DNA of 55,253 bases from Parachlorella kessleri (GCA_001598975.1 BBXU01000019.1:1-55253), one strand, 5' to 3'. Positions 23,532 through 35,500 are shown, counted from the first letter of the stretch. Program-made: numbers and translations. The notes: a model not told the origin generated them from the sequence alone.

Positions 23532-23793
23532 GGTAAGATTGAGCTGCACACGGGCACTAAGACTGGCCTGGCTAAGGACGCGGTGATTCCTGTGTGGTGA
23601 GCCATGCTGGCATCCTGCTGGGCGTCCTGCTTTGCAAGGTCGACTTTCTCTCTTGGATTGTGCATTATCGTCTATGTTGTAATTTGCTTCCTATCTGGTT
23701 GTGGGTGCCAGTTCTTGTGGCAAGGGGCGCCTCCTCATGTGGTGTGCATGTGTGCTTGCCTGAGACCCGTCCTGTAAAGCAGCAGCTTGGACA

Positions 23794-25971
23794 ATGCTGA
23801 GGCAGGCATACCTTGTCAGCAGGTCATGGCGCTTGGCCTTAACAACCTTTACAAGAACGGAATTCGTCGCAACAGGTTGGGTTCCACCCAGGGTTGGCTG
23901 CGTCCATCTGCCTCCCTTAAACAAGCTGCTTCCCAACGTGACTGACGCCCAGGCTCTAGTCCCTGCAGACTTGGTCAGCTTGAAGGGCTTTGGATCCAGG
24001 CCCTATGCAGCCGATGCAGCTCAGGAGCAGGCAGTTTCTGCAGGCAAGTATGCCAGCCAGCCTCGACGGTGCAGTTGCCGAGCGCTCAATCTACCGTGCA
24101 GCAGCTCAGGGACAGTCCCATCCACTCTGTAAGACAGATGCAGTCAAGGAAGCTGCATGTAGCTGTGCTTGGCCTGCAGGCTACCCCCACCATCGTGCCA
24201 GAGTGCTTGATGGCCGGGCTGTGGCAGACCAGTGGCAGGAGGAACTTGCACGGGAGGTGGCTGACATGAGGGCCAAGGGCCTCAGACCGCCTGGCCTAGG
24301 GGTGGTCTTGGTGGGCAATCGCCCAGACTCGCAGCTTTATGTGGCGCGCAAGCAGGAGGCGTGCAGCAGGGTGAGTGGAGCACCCCTGGGGATGGGCAGG
24401 AGACGGCTGACGCAAGTTCCCAGGTTGGCTTTGGACTGTGCTGCCTGCCGCCGCTTATTGGCCGCTTGATATGACCGCTGGTCAGTCCATTGCAACATGT
24501 ACTGCCTGCCGCAGTTTCGTGAGGGTGACACCACCGCCCTTGCCTTGCCTGTTGGCAGGTTGGCATCCACTCTGAGCTTTGCCACCTGCCAGCACATGCT
24601 ACACAGGAGGAGGTCCAGGATGCTATCACTGCACTCCGCAGGTATGGCCGACGCTTGTATCTGCCGCACTGCTGCCATGTACTTCTTTTCCTGGTCACCA
24701 ACGACCGTGCATGCCGTGGTGTGCTATATAGTGGGATTGCGTCTAAGTTCCCACAGCATCTCTGAGTATCGATGCAGGGATTCAAGGATCGATGGCATCC
24801 TGGTGCAGCTGCCGCTACCAAGGCATATCGATGAGGAGGCAATCATTGAAAGCTTTGATCCTAGCAAAGATGTGGACGGCTTCCATCCACTCAACATTGG
24901 GTAAGGACTACAGGTTGCTGGGGCTGTTGTATGGTTTAGACACCCCACGCCGGCTCCGTTGCATTCCCCACCGAGTGTCCCCTCTGAATGTGCCTACTTT
25001 TGTAATTAGATTGCACAACACAACTGATGCATTGTCCTTTCTGAGTCAGCGCCAGGGTGAGCACCAGGCATGAAGTATCCAAGCCCCCCCGCCCCCAAGG
25101 AAAGCCTGTCCGGACGGTCAGCTTGACTATTCTCATGCATGCTGCGGTCTGATGTAGCCGCCCCTGTCCATGCTGCTACCCTCCCTCCCTGGCTGCAGAC
25201 GTATCCTCATGCGTGGCCGGTCGGCCCACTTTGTGCCTTGCACGGCGCTGGGCTGCATACAGTTGCTGGAGCGCAGCGGCATAGACATGAAGGACAAGAG
25301 CGTGGTGGTGATGGGGGACAGCAACATTGTGGGCATGCCGTTGGCAATGCTCTTTAGGTAACTGGGCAGGGTGTGTGTTGCTCGTGTACATGGACGCCTG
25401 GCGATTTCTCAGTTGGCACTACCACCCGACCGAGGGTGGCTGGCCGGAACGGGATTGTGGCATGTGTAGGAAGTGCCGGGCGAACCCAGGAGAGTTGCCC
25501 ACATTGCTTTGCTGTGCCCCTGTAATTTCATTGGATGTACTTCCTGAAAGGAAAAACTGTTGCTGTTGTGTTGGTGCGCTGCAGGGACAACGGTGCAGCT
25601 ACTGTGACCGTAATCCATCGCACCTCGTACAGGGAGCTGTTTCAGGACTCATATAACCACGAGGTACAACAGCTGCTGGGGTGTTTGCTTGAAAGTGGCA
25701 TGCCATCCTAGGGGATGTCGCGCACTGCTGGGAGACATGGTGTACTGGCACACATTCGTTGCCCAAGGACCACATGTGAACCGCATACTGTGCATGGCTA
25801 AGCTGCAGGCTGCTTGTCTGTGGCGCACACTTGGCTCCTTGTGCCCACTTCCATATGCTGAGCCCCCATCTCTCCCACCTGTTGCTGCAGAGGGCTTTGC
25901 AGCGGGCAAATGCAGCAGCCTGCCTTCCAAGACTTCCTGGGCTGCTGTCTCGCCAAGCCTCGCATGCGGCT

Positions 25972-26038
<67 letters not shown>

Positions 26039-26805
26039 TCTGGTCTCGAGAACAGCAGCAGGAGCCACCCATGCCACCAGAGCGGCAGAACCCACTTGGT
26101 GGCACCCAGCCAGCCCAGCGCCCCTACAAGATCTCCTATGCCAGCCAGATGCACGACGCTTACAACAGCGGCGCTGAAAATGACGGCTCCCGGCGCATCC
26201 GGCAGCACGATGCAGATTTCCGCCGCCGCCAGAGCCCCCCTGACGGCCCCCAGCAGCCACATCAGCAGCACCAGGTTCAGGCACTCAGCCATGCTGGCAG
26301 GGGAGGCCTTCCAGGCGACAGTGAGTTGCAGCACCAGCAACAGCGGCAGCCCTCGCGGCGAGACTTGGGCATGCACCTGGAAGACCTCCCAGGCATCACC
26401 CACACAGCCGACATCCTTGTTGTGGCGGTGGGCTACCCGCAATTGGTGGGGCCCGACTGGCTCAAGCCAGGGGCGGTTGTGATTGATGTGGGCATCAATG
26501 TGGTGGATTCTAAGGATGAGTGGCACCACCAGCAGCACCCTGGCGAGTGCAGGCCGCGGCCAGTCTCTCACGCCAGCAGCCTGATCCAGCAGCAGCAACA
26601 GACACAGCAGCCGCAGGAGCAGCAGCGGGGGCCTGAAGCAGCACCAGCTGCCTTTCATGTAGTGGGTGATGTGGACTTTTGCGGCGTGGCCGAGGTGGCG
26701 TCGGCGGTGACCCCCGTGCCGGGCGGCGTGGGGCCCATGACGATTGCGGCCCTCATGTTTAACACAGTGCTGGCAGCCAAGTTTGCTCAGGGCGCGACCG
26801 AGTAG
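23794..26805 (+). CDS. folD: FolD-type methylene-THF dehydrogenase/cyclohydrolase with Gln-rich insertion
   Basis: Model of 599 aa with exons 23794-24043, 24180-24370, 24559-24641, 24778-24900, 25199-25357, 25585-25663 and 25891-26805. Normal FolD is about 290-370 aa. The N-terminal 90 residues look like a mitochondrial presequence. Catalytic motifs: [14 protein letters not shown] (Lys of YxxxK), [70 protein letters not shown] and [14 protein letters not shown]. The enzyme interconverts methylene-, methenyl- and formyl-THF in one-carbon metabolism. Between the [10 protein letters not shown] segment and ADIL lies about 165 extra residues including Q22 (residues about 323-344), and a second Gln-rich insertion of about 45 residues precedes VVGDVDF. 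Intron 1 is modelled with a GC donor (GCAG|GCAAGT) and is the least certain join. Part of the insertion could be an unrecognised intron. Confidence 0.88.
25972..26037 (+). repeat. (CAG)22 trinucleotide repeat in the FolD exon
   Basis: Twenty-two uninterrupted CAG triplets, in frame as Gln in the FolD model. Nearby CAG/CAA-rich stretches continue to about 26640. Confidence 0.95.
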
Positions 26806-27330
26806 TGCAGCCGTGTGGTGCGGGCCTTGTCTGACCTGGTTGCTGTTTGGGACGAGCATGTCAAGTCTGTAAAAGGATAGGGAGCTCGTGGAGTGGCACT
26901 TCCGTGCACACTGTGAGGTCGAGTACTATGCAGCAGCAGTGCGTGCAGCGGGCAGGCGCAGTGGAAGACGCCTTGAGAGGGTCCTGCAAAGTACAACTGA
27001 GGGACCATTGGCTCGGCCAAGGGGCCAATCCCCAGTTCAGCTGTTCCATCTGGCCTCAGGAAGCTATTAGGGGTTATTGTCTGACGGATGGCACAAATCG
27101 AGATCCAAGTGGGGATTGTGGCTGCCCCCCCCCCACCCACACACACACCCCCACACCCCGGCCAGAAGCAGCTTAGTCATCTCACGTTCGGGCGCAAACG
27201 CAAACTCAGGCTTTCCACCTCACCCACGTGCAACTATACCTTGTTATATTGCTGTATCCCTCGTACGTCTGGAAGCCATGCTCCTAAGCACTACCCTCAA
27301 GTGTCTGCCCATGATCAGCTATTAGTTCCT
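26806..27330. other. FolD 3' UTR and ELF4-like upstream region
   Basis: TGTAA at 26868-26872, 63 bp after the FolD stop, is the probable poly(A) signal. A CCCCAC/ACAC-rich simple tract is at about 27125-27160. No gene is seen. Confidence 0.5.
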
Positions 27331-27822
27331 ATGACTGGACGTCGCCTTGAGCAGCCCGACTTTGCCAAGTTGGACGAAGTTCAAGAAACTCTCGACAGAA
27401 ACAGGTGCGTGACCCCTTGGGTGATCTGCCCTTTTGGGCTGGACTTGGCGTGAGGATATCTAGCTGCCACGCAGGGAGATCCTAGCTGAGATAAAAGCCA
27501 ACCACGACGCCAACACAGCAGAGAGTCTCGCCAATAACATAGACCTTATTCAAGAACTCAATAGCAACGTGGCCAAGGTAGGCAAATCCTAGGAATAGCA
27601 GCAGCAACTTTGCAACGATGGCCAGGTAACGGGGGTGGCTCCTGAGTTCTCGAGCGCGGAGAGGGTAGCAAGGACCTTCAGCGCCCTCAACTGAGTCTTG
27701 TGCTCCTTAGCAAGCCACCGGCTCCTGCAAGCGTGCAGGTGGTGGAGCTGTACAACGGCATTTCGGCTGAGTTCCAGCAGTACATGGACAAGCGGAAGCA
27801 GGAGGGCTCCCTACCCGGCTAG
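27331..27822 (+). CDS. ELF4-domain (DUF1313) protein
   Basis: Model of 86 aa with exons 27331-27404, 27475-27577 and 27739-27822. It consists almost only of the ELF4 helical domain: LDEVQETLDRNR, EILAEIKANHDANTAESLAN, NIDLIQELNSNVAKVVELY and FQQYMDKRK. EARLY FLOWERING 4 in land plants joins ELF3 and LUX in the evening complex of the circadian clock; here only domain identity is shown and a clock role is inference. ELF4-like proteins of plants are about 110 aa, so this is short but covers the domain. Upstream sequence is open in frame, so a longer N-terminus with an ATG at 27088 cannot be excluded. Confidence 0.82.
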
Positions 27823-28280
27823 CTAGATGCTGCACGAGAGTTGGGTGGTTATGTACAACCTCCGCCCACAGGTTGGGTAGGGTTCCTCCTCCCTTCCCTC
27901 CTGCCCCACCCTCGGCTTCCTGGAAGACAAGGGCCTGCAAGCTGTGTGCTAGCACAGCTGGATGCAGCCGTGAGCTGGAGTTCAGTACTGGCAATGGGAT
28001 CCATACTTAGGCCAGCGGAAGGGAAGGCATACCTTGTTTGCACAAACAACTGCATGAGGCACAAGTACGGGCGCTGAGTGCTGTGGCCTCGGATTGTGGA
28101 CAGAACTTTGGTGGTATGTGGTGCAACCCAGGGTAAGATAGACCTAGGCGTGCAGGGAAGCCTGTAAGAGAGGCTTTGGATGTTACAGCTCTGAAGGCTA
28201 GCTTCAGCTTGGTATGGCTTCCATGCAGCTCAATTCCCAGGACTACGCTCAGTAGACAGTTGCCTTCTTTGGCTGGGGCG
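27823..28280. terminator. Convergent 3' region ELF4-like / ACBD6-like
   Basis: TGTAA for the plus gene is at 28163-28167 and TGTAA for the minus gene at 28187-28183, 16 bp apart. With cleavage a few bases downstream of each signal, the two 3' UTRs should overlap by a short antisense stretch. No gene is seen inside. Confidence 0.5.
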
Positions 28281-29852
28281 TTACATGGTGCTGCCTGGAA
28301 GGAAGGTCCAGCTGTCAGGTGCAATCTCCTTGGCTGTCTCGCATTCCGCGCTCTCAATTGTGGGATTCGCCCCGTGTTGTAAGAGCAGCTCAGCCGCCTA
28401 CAGCAGCGAGGGAAAAACAACGGCTCTCAGCATCTGCCGGTTACATGCAGTGACACCACACGCATTGCAGCACAGGACACTGTCAATTGGACACGTTTGG
28501 CTGATTGGGGGGGGGGGGGGGGGCATCAAACGCTAATTACTGGTCGGTTGAGTGGAGCAGGACGCGGCCTTAGTGGTCTGGGGCCTGACTGTATGCCGGT
28601 CGGCTTCAATGCGTCCTGTAACATGCGAAGGGCAGCAAGTGAACTCATACAGCTAAAAGCTGTGGCCTGCTTAGAAACTTACGCTTCGCTGCTCAGAAAG
28701 CGCTGCATAGTGCAGCGGGGTCAAGCCATCATGGTCTTGCGCATTGACATCCGCGCCGTATTGCACGAGGGCCAACAACACCTGCATAGCAGCAGAGCAT
28801 ATGGGTGCTGTTTCCTGACCATCCGACATGCAAACTAACAGCAGAGTGCTAAGAGGGCTTCATGCCTCATCGGTAAGGTGCTGAAAGGGCTTTCTGGCTT
28901 GACATGCAGACGGCACCCCACTGTGGTACAAGCACAATGGCACCTTCCCACCGAGCCATAGCCTCCTTGCTGCCCTTCTTGACCAGGCCAGCAGCAAGTG
29001 CCGTAGCTCCATGCCCACCTCTGTGTGTCCCTTGTCCGCAGCCCAGTGTAGCGCCGAGCAGCCCTCACTGTCCCGCTCATTCACCGCATCACCAGCTACA
29101 CTCTCAGCCAGGAGGCGCTGCACCTCCGCTGCTTTCCCAGCACTAGCCGCTGCATGGAGAGGAGATGCCGCTGCGTCCGCCTGCATCGTTAGGTGTGTGG
29201 TGTCGCTGGTGGCCCTCAATCACATACACACCACAGGAAACCACAACATCATCACAGCTCCCTATGTAACTGCAGTCGCACAATGGCTGTAAAAAGTGCA
29301 GGGTGGATGAACAATCCACAAACGCACATGTGTCGCATCATCCTCCGCAGCTGCTAGGGAACTAAACACAGGGCCCCCAATGCCTTGCTTGGCTCCACCG
29401 CGCTCGGCCGACTGAGGGTTCCACTGTGGCTGCAGCTTTCTTAGCAGCACCACATATTCTTGCTGGGCGGAGCTGCTCGGCACGCCTTGGAGCTGCTTCC
29501 AAGCTGACCACTTGGCCCGTGCGCTAGGATTGAACATAGACGGCTTGTCTGCTGAGCAGTCACCGACAGTTGCCTGCTTGTATAGGCCTGCAGGTTCGCT
29601 TTGGGAGACTTTACTGCAGGGTGGATAACTCTACTGAGAGCAAGTGTGCTGCTGGGCACAACAGCATATACGGAAGACCAAACCCAGTTGTGAGTCTTGG
29701 GTTATCAAGCCTAGCAAGAAAGACAACAAGTTACCGTAGAACTGCAGGAGCGCAGCGGCAGGCAGTGGGTTGCTTCCACTTCTTGTCAGTCCAGCTAGAT
29801 AGTCTGCTGCAGCCTGGAAGCTGTCGACGTCTTGCCCACCATGGTCCGACAT
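28281..29852 (-). CDS. Acyl-CoA-binding domain protein with ankyrin repeats, ACBD6-like
   Basis: Model of 251 aa with exons 29852-29735, 29587-29328, 29180-29019, 28781-28683 and 28397-28281. The N-terminal ACBP domain (FQAAADYLAGLTRSG, LLQFYGLYKQATVGDCSADK, KWSAWKQLQGVPSSSAQQEY, VVLLRKLQPQWNP) is followed by three ankyrin units (SPLHAAASAGKAAEVQRLL, GCSALHWAADKGHTE, YGADVNAQDHDGLTPLHYAA, LLLQHGANPTIESAE). This architecture is that of ACBD6, which binds long-chain acyl-CoA and in animals supports protein N-myristoylation; it is also known in plants (ACBP1/2 with membrane anchor). No anchor is present here, so a soluble protein is likely. The stop codon overlaps a TGTAA. Intron 4 holds a 17-base homopolymer. 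It is divergent from the DarP-like gene with 231 bp between starts. Confidence 0.93.
28507..28523. repeat. G17 homopolymer in ACBD6-like intron 4
   Basis: A run of 17 G on plus (C on the sense strand) within the intron 28682-28398. Confidence 0.9.
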
Positions 29853-30083
29853 GATGCAGTTGAACAAGGGTTGGACGTTCTTATAACCGAAGTGTGTTTG
29901 ACTCAAGTTTAGCAGGTGAACAGTACAAGACAGGGAAACTAGCCTGTCAAAGCGCGTAAGCTTTCCAAGGGTACTAAAGGCGTGACTAAACCGAAGTGGA
30001 GCAAGTCACTTGGATATCCTTATAAGGAGTTGAAGTCTGTTGCATAAAGCAGGAACATCACGAACACCTTACTACTAGATATC

Positions 30084-31242
30084 ATGCAAATGCCTCCCAT
30101 GCTACCGCTGGGCCGCCGTCTACTCTCAGGTTGTCTAGCCAACCCCCTGGCTAGGTCGTTCAGCTGTCGTGGGTTGCCATACAGAGCTGCAAGCGCACAT
30201 ACCCTGCGCTGCTATGCCACTAGCGAACCGCCTCTCCCAGTAGTGAAGAAGCAGAGGCCCAACAAGACGGCGGCCAAGCGAGAGGCCCAGCAGGTCCAGC
30301 AGATAGCCACTGCACTATGCAAATTGTCAGACCGGCAGCTAGAGCGGCTCAGCCCGCTGCTCGGCTCCAGAGCACTTGATGCCATAGCCGAAGCGAGGGG
30401 CATACCCAACAGGTCCAAGGCCAAGGGCCGGCAGGAGGCATTCGTTGCCAAGCTGCTCCGAGACGACTTGGAGGAGGAGGGGCAACAGAAAATGTTGGAG
30501 GTGGGATGAAGGTTGTATCTAGAGTGGCCTTGGAGGCTGGCTGGCATAGACAATGCAGCCACAAGGTCAGAAATCGCTCAGTTTCCCCCTTGCCTTTGTT
30601 GGGGGTGTCACACAGTTCATTAGCCGACTGATAGGATAAATTTCGGGTGCGGCAAGGCCATTTAGCTCAGCCGATGCTGACTGTACAGGAAGCAGTGGCA
30701 AGCGTGAGCATTGGCCAAGGAGTAGTGGTCAACCCCGAGGTAGAGCACCTGGCACAGCTGTGGATGGAAGGCCTCTTAGCACAAGACAAGGTGCGTGTTT
30801 GCCCTATGACATCTGCCACCTCGAACGAGGGTTGACACTTTTGAACTTCATCAAGTGCGCCCTACTAGGCTGGTAGCAAGGCCATTTCAACTTGTGGGCT
30901 GTGGAAGAGTTGGCAAGTGGGATTTGTGGGTGCAACCTATGTGCCTCAGTGGACAACCCGCACTGTGGATTGCAGGATGTGATGACAGTGGTGTATGGAC
31001 TACCTAGCGATGGCTTGGTGGATTCCCAGCAGCTTCGACAGCTAGTGAGGCAGATTCAGCAGTGGCGGCAAGCGGAAACAGGGGACCAAGCAAGTGAGGG
31101 TAGCAGCGCAGCACTGGCAACCAGCAAAGGCAGGCAGAAAGGCCAGATACAGAAAGCAGAAGTGAAGCTGCGGCAAGCGCTGGCAAGATTGGCACATGGA
31201 GTTGTAGCAGCAGAAAGGGAGGCAGCAGACGTGTTGGAATGA
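30084..31242 (+). CDS. DarP/YjgA (DUF615)-like ribosome maturation protein, organelle-targeted
   Basis: Model of 261 aa with exons 30084-30500, 30689-30790 and 30976-31242. The first about 45 residues (Arg/Ser/Leu-rich, no acids) look like a targeting peptide. The body matches bacterial YjgA/DarP in layout: RPNKTAAKREAQQVQQIATA, then LCKLSDRQLERLSPL, IAEARGIPNRSKAKGRQEAF, VAKLLRDD and a C-terminal DSQQLRQLVRQIQQWRQAE helix. Bacterial DarP associates with pre-50S particles and assists late large-subunit maturation. By analogy this would act in mitochondria or chloroplast; the compartment is not decided by sequence. A TGTAA at 31399-31403 probably ends the transcript. Confidence 0.72.
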
Positions 31243-32593
31243 CACCGATGGCAAGGCAAAGCCATTGCCACCACGGTGTTGGTTGGTGTCAGGCACCGGT
31301 ATGGTCCTCGCTAACAGTGTGTCCTGCCAGTAGAGTTTGCAAAGCACAGCATAAATTCTATACTGCTGACGGGGCAGGCTTGAAACATACAGTGTCCATG
31401 TAAAAGCAGCAGGCGGCAAGCCTCCTCACCACACCACAGGTTCAGTATATCCGAAGGAGCGTGTGCGGGCTGGCTATGGTGAACACTGCTTACCTCCTAA
31501 ACCCTTCTTTGTTGCTGCGGCGAAACGCAGCTCTCCTTCAGCCAGGAAGCCTGCTTGGCTACTCTCCTACAGCCCCTACCAGCCGGGTCCCAAGTGCCTG
31601 ACAGCTGCACATGACTGGCCTGGGAGCAGGTTGGCTTGCAACTGTAGCCGGCGTGGGGCTGAGACCGGAGCAGGGTTGCGGGTGTGGGCCGGAAGCCTCC
31701 TTTCTTGCGGCAGGGCTAGCGTCTCCTGCCCGGCATATACTTGCCAAGATGCATGTAGACGGGCCAGGTAACCAAGGCCTGTGTCCAGCTCAGCCAGCAC
31801 ATGCTTGGCTGGCCAAACCGCTCAGTATGCTGCAGCATGTCCAGGCCAGCGCAATTCTGCTGGTTGTCTGGTGCACTCTTTCTATAGCTGCTGCCCTGCT
31901 TCCACCACCCTTGTCCCTCCTTTTCCCAAGTGAGGATGATGCCTATAGTCTGGTATGCTGCCAGTCGTGCCATCCAGTACAGGTTTGCTGCAGCATGATA
32001 TCCACAACCAGACCTACCTTGTGACCTTTGGGCCTGCCTGCATGCTGATACCTTGTAGTTGCGCTTACTTAGCAGTATGGGGGCAGACCAGCCAGGGTAG
32101 TAGTGTGCGAGCATGGGCGACCTGAGGCTGATCCATCCTGCTCCAGTGGTTGTGGTGGGGCCCACTCTCTATAGAGGCCGGCGTTGCTGAGACGCCAAGT
32201 AGCTGCTGTGGAGGCACCCAATAAGTTCTGCCAGACGTGCAGCTTTTTGTGATCCCTGCCAGTTGCTATTGTGTGATCACACTGGATCAAGTTTCGTACG
32301 GTGTGCCCGAGCCAAGGACCTAGCTATTCCTTCAAGACCAGGGACCCCATAATCCTTCCGCCAGCGCGCTGCAGCACCTGACTAATGAGAGCATGGCCTA
32401 CATAAAGGCAGGAGAATGCACGCCTAGCCAACCTTCAAGTCTAGGGACCTGCCCGCAGAGTCCCAGCTGGGTAGATCGCGTGTGATGGGATCGCTTATAT
32501 GGGCTGCGCCACACTGACCAGGCCTTCTCACACACAATAACGCAAGGAACACAGTACCATCCCTTACGCAGCAGGAGCAGTGCCTCCAGCGCG
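31243..32593. other. No gene seen between DarP-like stop and dynein start
   Basis: It includes the DarP-like 3' UTR (TGTAA at 31399-31403) and the upstream region of the dynein gene. Open frames in several frames have no family resemblance or consistent splice sites. I found no tRNA-like cloverleaf. Confidence 0.5.
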
Positions 32594-35500
32594 ATGCCAG
32601 AGGCCACTAGCGAACCAAGCTCAAGGGAGCTGTTCACTGCTCAGCTGGGAGTCTGGCTGCGACCTGTGAGTAGCTAGCAAATTTACCGGGTGTTGCGGTG
32701 CTGGAGATCTCTTCCCTTGGCTTCCACTGCGAACGCTCCTGGCGTGGATGCAGGTTCTTGGCCAGGTGGCGCTGGAGCATCTGTGGCAGCCAGACCACAG
32801 TGATGCGGTCGTGGCATACCTGGCAGCAGCTGAGCAGCCCTGCCTCTTTGTTTGCTTAGCTGAGGAGGGCCAGCTATCAATCGGGAATAGTCCTCCAGAC
32901 AGTGCTGCTGGCAGCGTGCTCTTCGTCCTCAAAAACGTAGAGAACCCGACAGCAGACGGTGCCTGCAGTGCACCGCTGCAGTATCTCCATGGCATCCTGG
33001 ACGGGACAGATGTGCCAGGCTCCCTCCTGCAGCTCCTAACAGGCTTGTACTCGCCATATTTGACAGATGCTAGCGAGGACTGGCCTGAGACCCTGCATCA
33101 GGAGTTCCTAGGACAGATGCACAGATTCACCGGATGTTTGACAGCAGCCGTCCATGCCCAGCGCAACAGGACCGTCTTATATGTAGCGCCGGGGGACTTG
33201 GTGGGAGGGCCGTCAGCTGCATCACGGAAACGGGAAGTGGTTCAGCGGTTAGAGTCCTGCATCTTAGCATGGACAGAGCTGATTGGCGAGCTTCTTAACA
33301 GGTGGGCAGTGTATGGGCACATGTAATTTGGAATTCATTGTCATACACAGCAAGGCTGGGCGGTACTGCCGGTCTGCGTATGCACCAGGACTGACGGCCC
33401 TGCCAGTGGAGTATGTTTGCCTCCTTTAAGCACTTTGCTTAGCCTGGCATCACGTTTTCACGCGTCGCAGACGATCATCGGATGAGCTGCTGCTTGAGGA
33501 AGGGCCGCTGGCCGAGATTGAATTCTGGAGCAACAGGGCAGCAGACCTGTGTGGTGTGCGGGCCCAGCTGGATGATCCTGAGCTGAGCCAGGTGCTGAAG
33601 GTGCTGGAGCTGGCCAAGTCGCCCTACCTAGCCGCATTCCTGAGCTTGGGGGAGAACATACAGGAGGTACGAACGATCAAAGGTCCCAACATAGCAACCG
33701 TAGCGAAGTACCTCATGCAGTTTGGGCAGAAATTGGTACAGCTGACACTTAGTAAGCCCAGGCCATGGTACTGCCACACCTGGGAATGAATGTTGGCTCA
33801 CCTTTGATGGCTGCAGGAGGCAGCCAAGGCCGAAAGTAATGTTAAATTTCTCAGTGTGCTGCAAGCGCCTTGCCAGAAGCTGGCTTCGGCTGACCTTGCT
33901 GCCGTGCCACAGCTGCTACCAGGCATCCTGGACTTAATGCGCATGCTCTGGACGCTGTCTCCCTACTACAGCAATTCCGACCGTTTTTCCTCTCTGCTGA
34001 GGAAGGTCAGCAATGAGGTAATTGGTCGCTGCCGGAAGCATATCAACCTATCAGCGCTTTTCTCAGGGCAGCAGCTGGAAGAGGCAGAGACGGGGCTGCA
34101 GCTGAGTATTGACACCCTAGCACGCTGGCGGGAAATCTATCATGCGGCGGCCGCCCGTCTGGCTACTGCAGCCCCTGGACGGGCCTGGGGCTCCGTCTCG
34201 GTCAGCAGCTTTGCCCATGTTGACGCTTTCGTGCAGCGCTGCCGGGACTTGCAGGAAATGTGTGCAGGTGCGTGCACTTGAGTCTGTGCCTTGTGCTAAT
34301 TTCTGTGTGATTTGTGAGGACAATGTCTGGAGTGCCACACGCACCAGTGATGCATTACATGCACAGAGAAGTTGGCAAGGTGTGCGCATGGGGCCAAGTA
34401 TTACAAGAGTGGTTGCACCACTGTGCTCCGCAGCGCACCGACAGTTCATGTCAGATCCACACCTGGAGGCTGTGCTGTGCGGCCCCAAAGCTGCTGAAAC
34501 CTCCAAGGCCCTATCTGAGGTCCAGGCTGCTTTTGCTAAACTGCGAAGCCGGTGAGTACCAACCAGTGGAAAGGACTCACACCTGCACCTTGCTCCCGGG
34601 GCTGCTCGCTTGCCTCTCTGTCTTATCAGCCTCCTTGAGACAGTCCCACTGATGTAACATGATACGACAGGTTTGAAGATCTGGCTTATGATGCCCTGGA
34701 AGTCAAGAATAGCATGTGGTATGAGGATATGGCGGCATTTCGAAGCACAACTCGAGATCTTGAGGTGGGTGACTGACAGGCGGAGGCATTGGAGGTTGCA
34801 TCGGCCTTGCACAATTCTGTGGACACCACTGTTGCTGGGCTGAAGTCCATGGCACTGTGTGACGAGAGCATGCCCTTTATATCCTCCATGTTTGTTGCAG
34901 CTCATGCTTGGCAACGTGGTGGGATCAGCTTATGACACTTCTGCGACGCTCCGCCTCAAGCTAGTGGTGCTTGATGCCTTCTACCGTATTGCTACCCGCG
35001 AAGGCCTGAGGTACGTGTATCCACCCCATGCTTGCCTGGGCACACCTGGAAATCACCACCCAGTGTGCAATGCACCCGGATGCCTAAAGGCGGTTGACGC
35101 GGAAAGCGCATGCATTGACGGGCTTTGGCAAATGCTTGCAGGAAGTATGTCGAGACCAAGATGTCCGAATGGCATATGCAGTTTATGCACGAGCTCAATC
35201 AGGTAGAGAGCACCCCGGTATCGCAAGGCTGGTTGGTGCAATCAGAGAGTGTTTAGATCTGCTAGAAAAAATGCTTACTACTGGATGGCTTCCCATTAAA
35301 GGCATCTTAGGTTCTGTGGTGATGCACAAGTATGTTCCTGGGTGACTAAACAACTTCAGCTTGACGACAATGGCCTGCAGGTCAAAGATCTATTTGAGTC
35401 CATCAAACTAAAGCTTCCACCTGCGTCTCCTATCGCTGAGCAAGCCGGCCAGGCATTGCTGATAGTAGGCCTTCTCAAGCGGATTGACACGACTTGGGAC

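Noticed and set aside
26580..26640. Possible intron over the second Gln-rich insertion of FolD.
   Set aside because: No convincing donor and acceptor pair in the right phase was found, so it is kept as coding, with low certainty.
25689..26859. Long poly-Ser, poly-Ala and antisense poly-Leu frames over the CAG tract.
   Set aside because: They are other-frame readings of the same CAG repeat; only the Gln frame continues into intact FolD motifs.
35205..35345. A frame reading EHPGIARLVGAIRECLDLLE, reminiscent of the dynein PPVAGAI segment, suggested a frameshift in the dynein gene.
   Set aside because: The flanking exons 35142-35202 and 35381-35509 join in phase with good splice sites, and the second supplies the expected dynein segment (PIAEQAGQALLIVGLLKRID), so this stretch is best read as intron.
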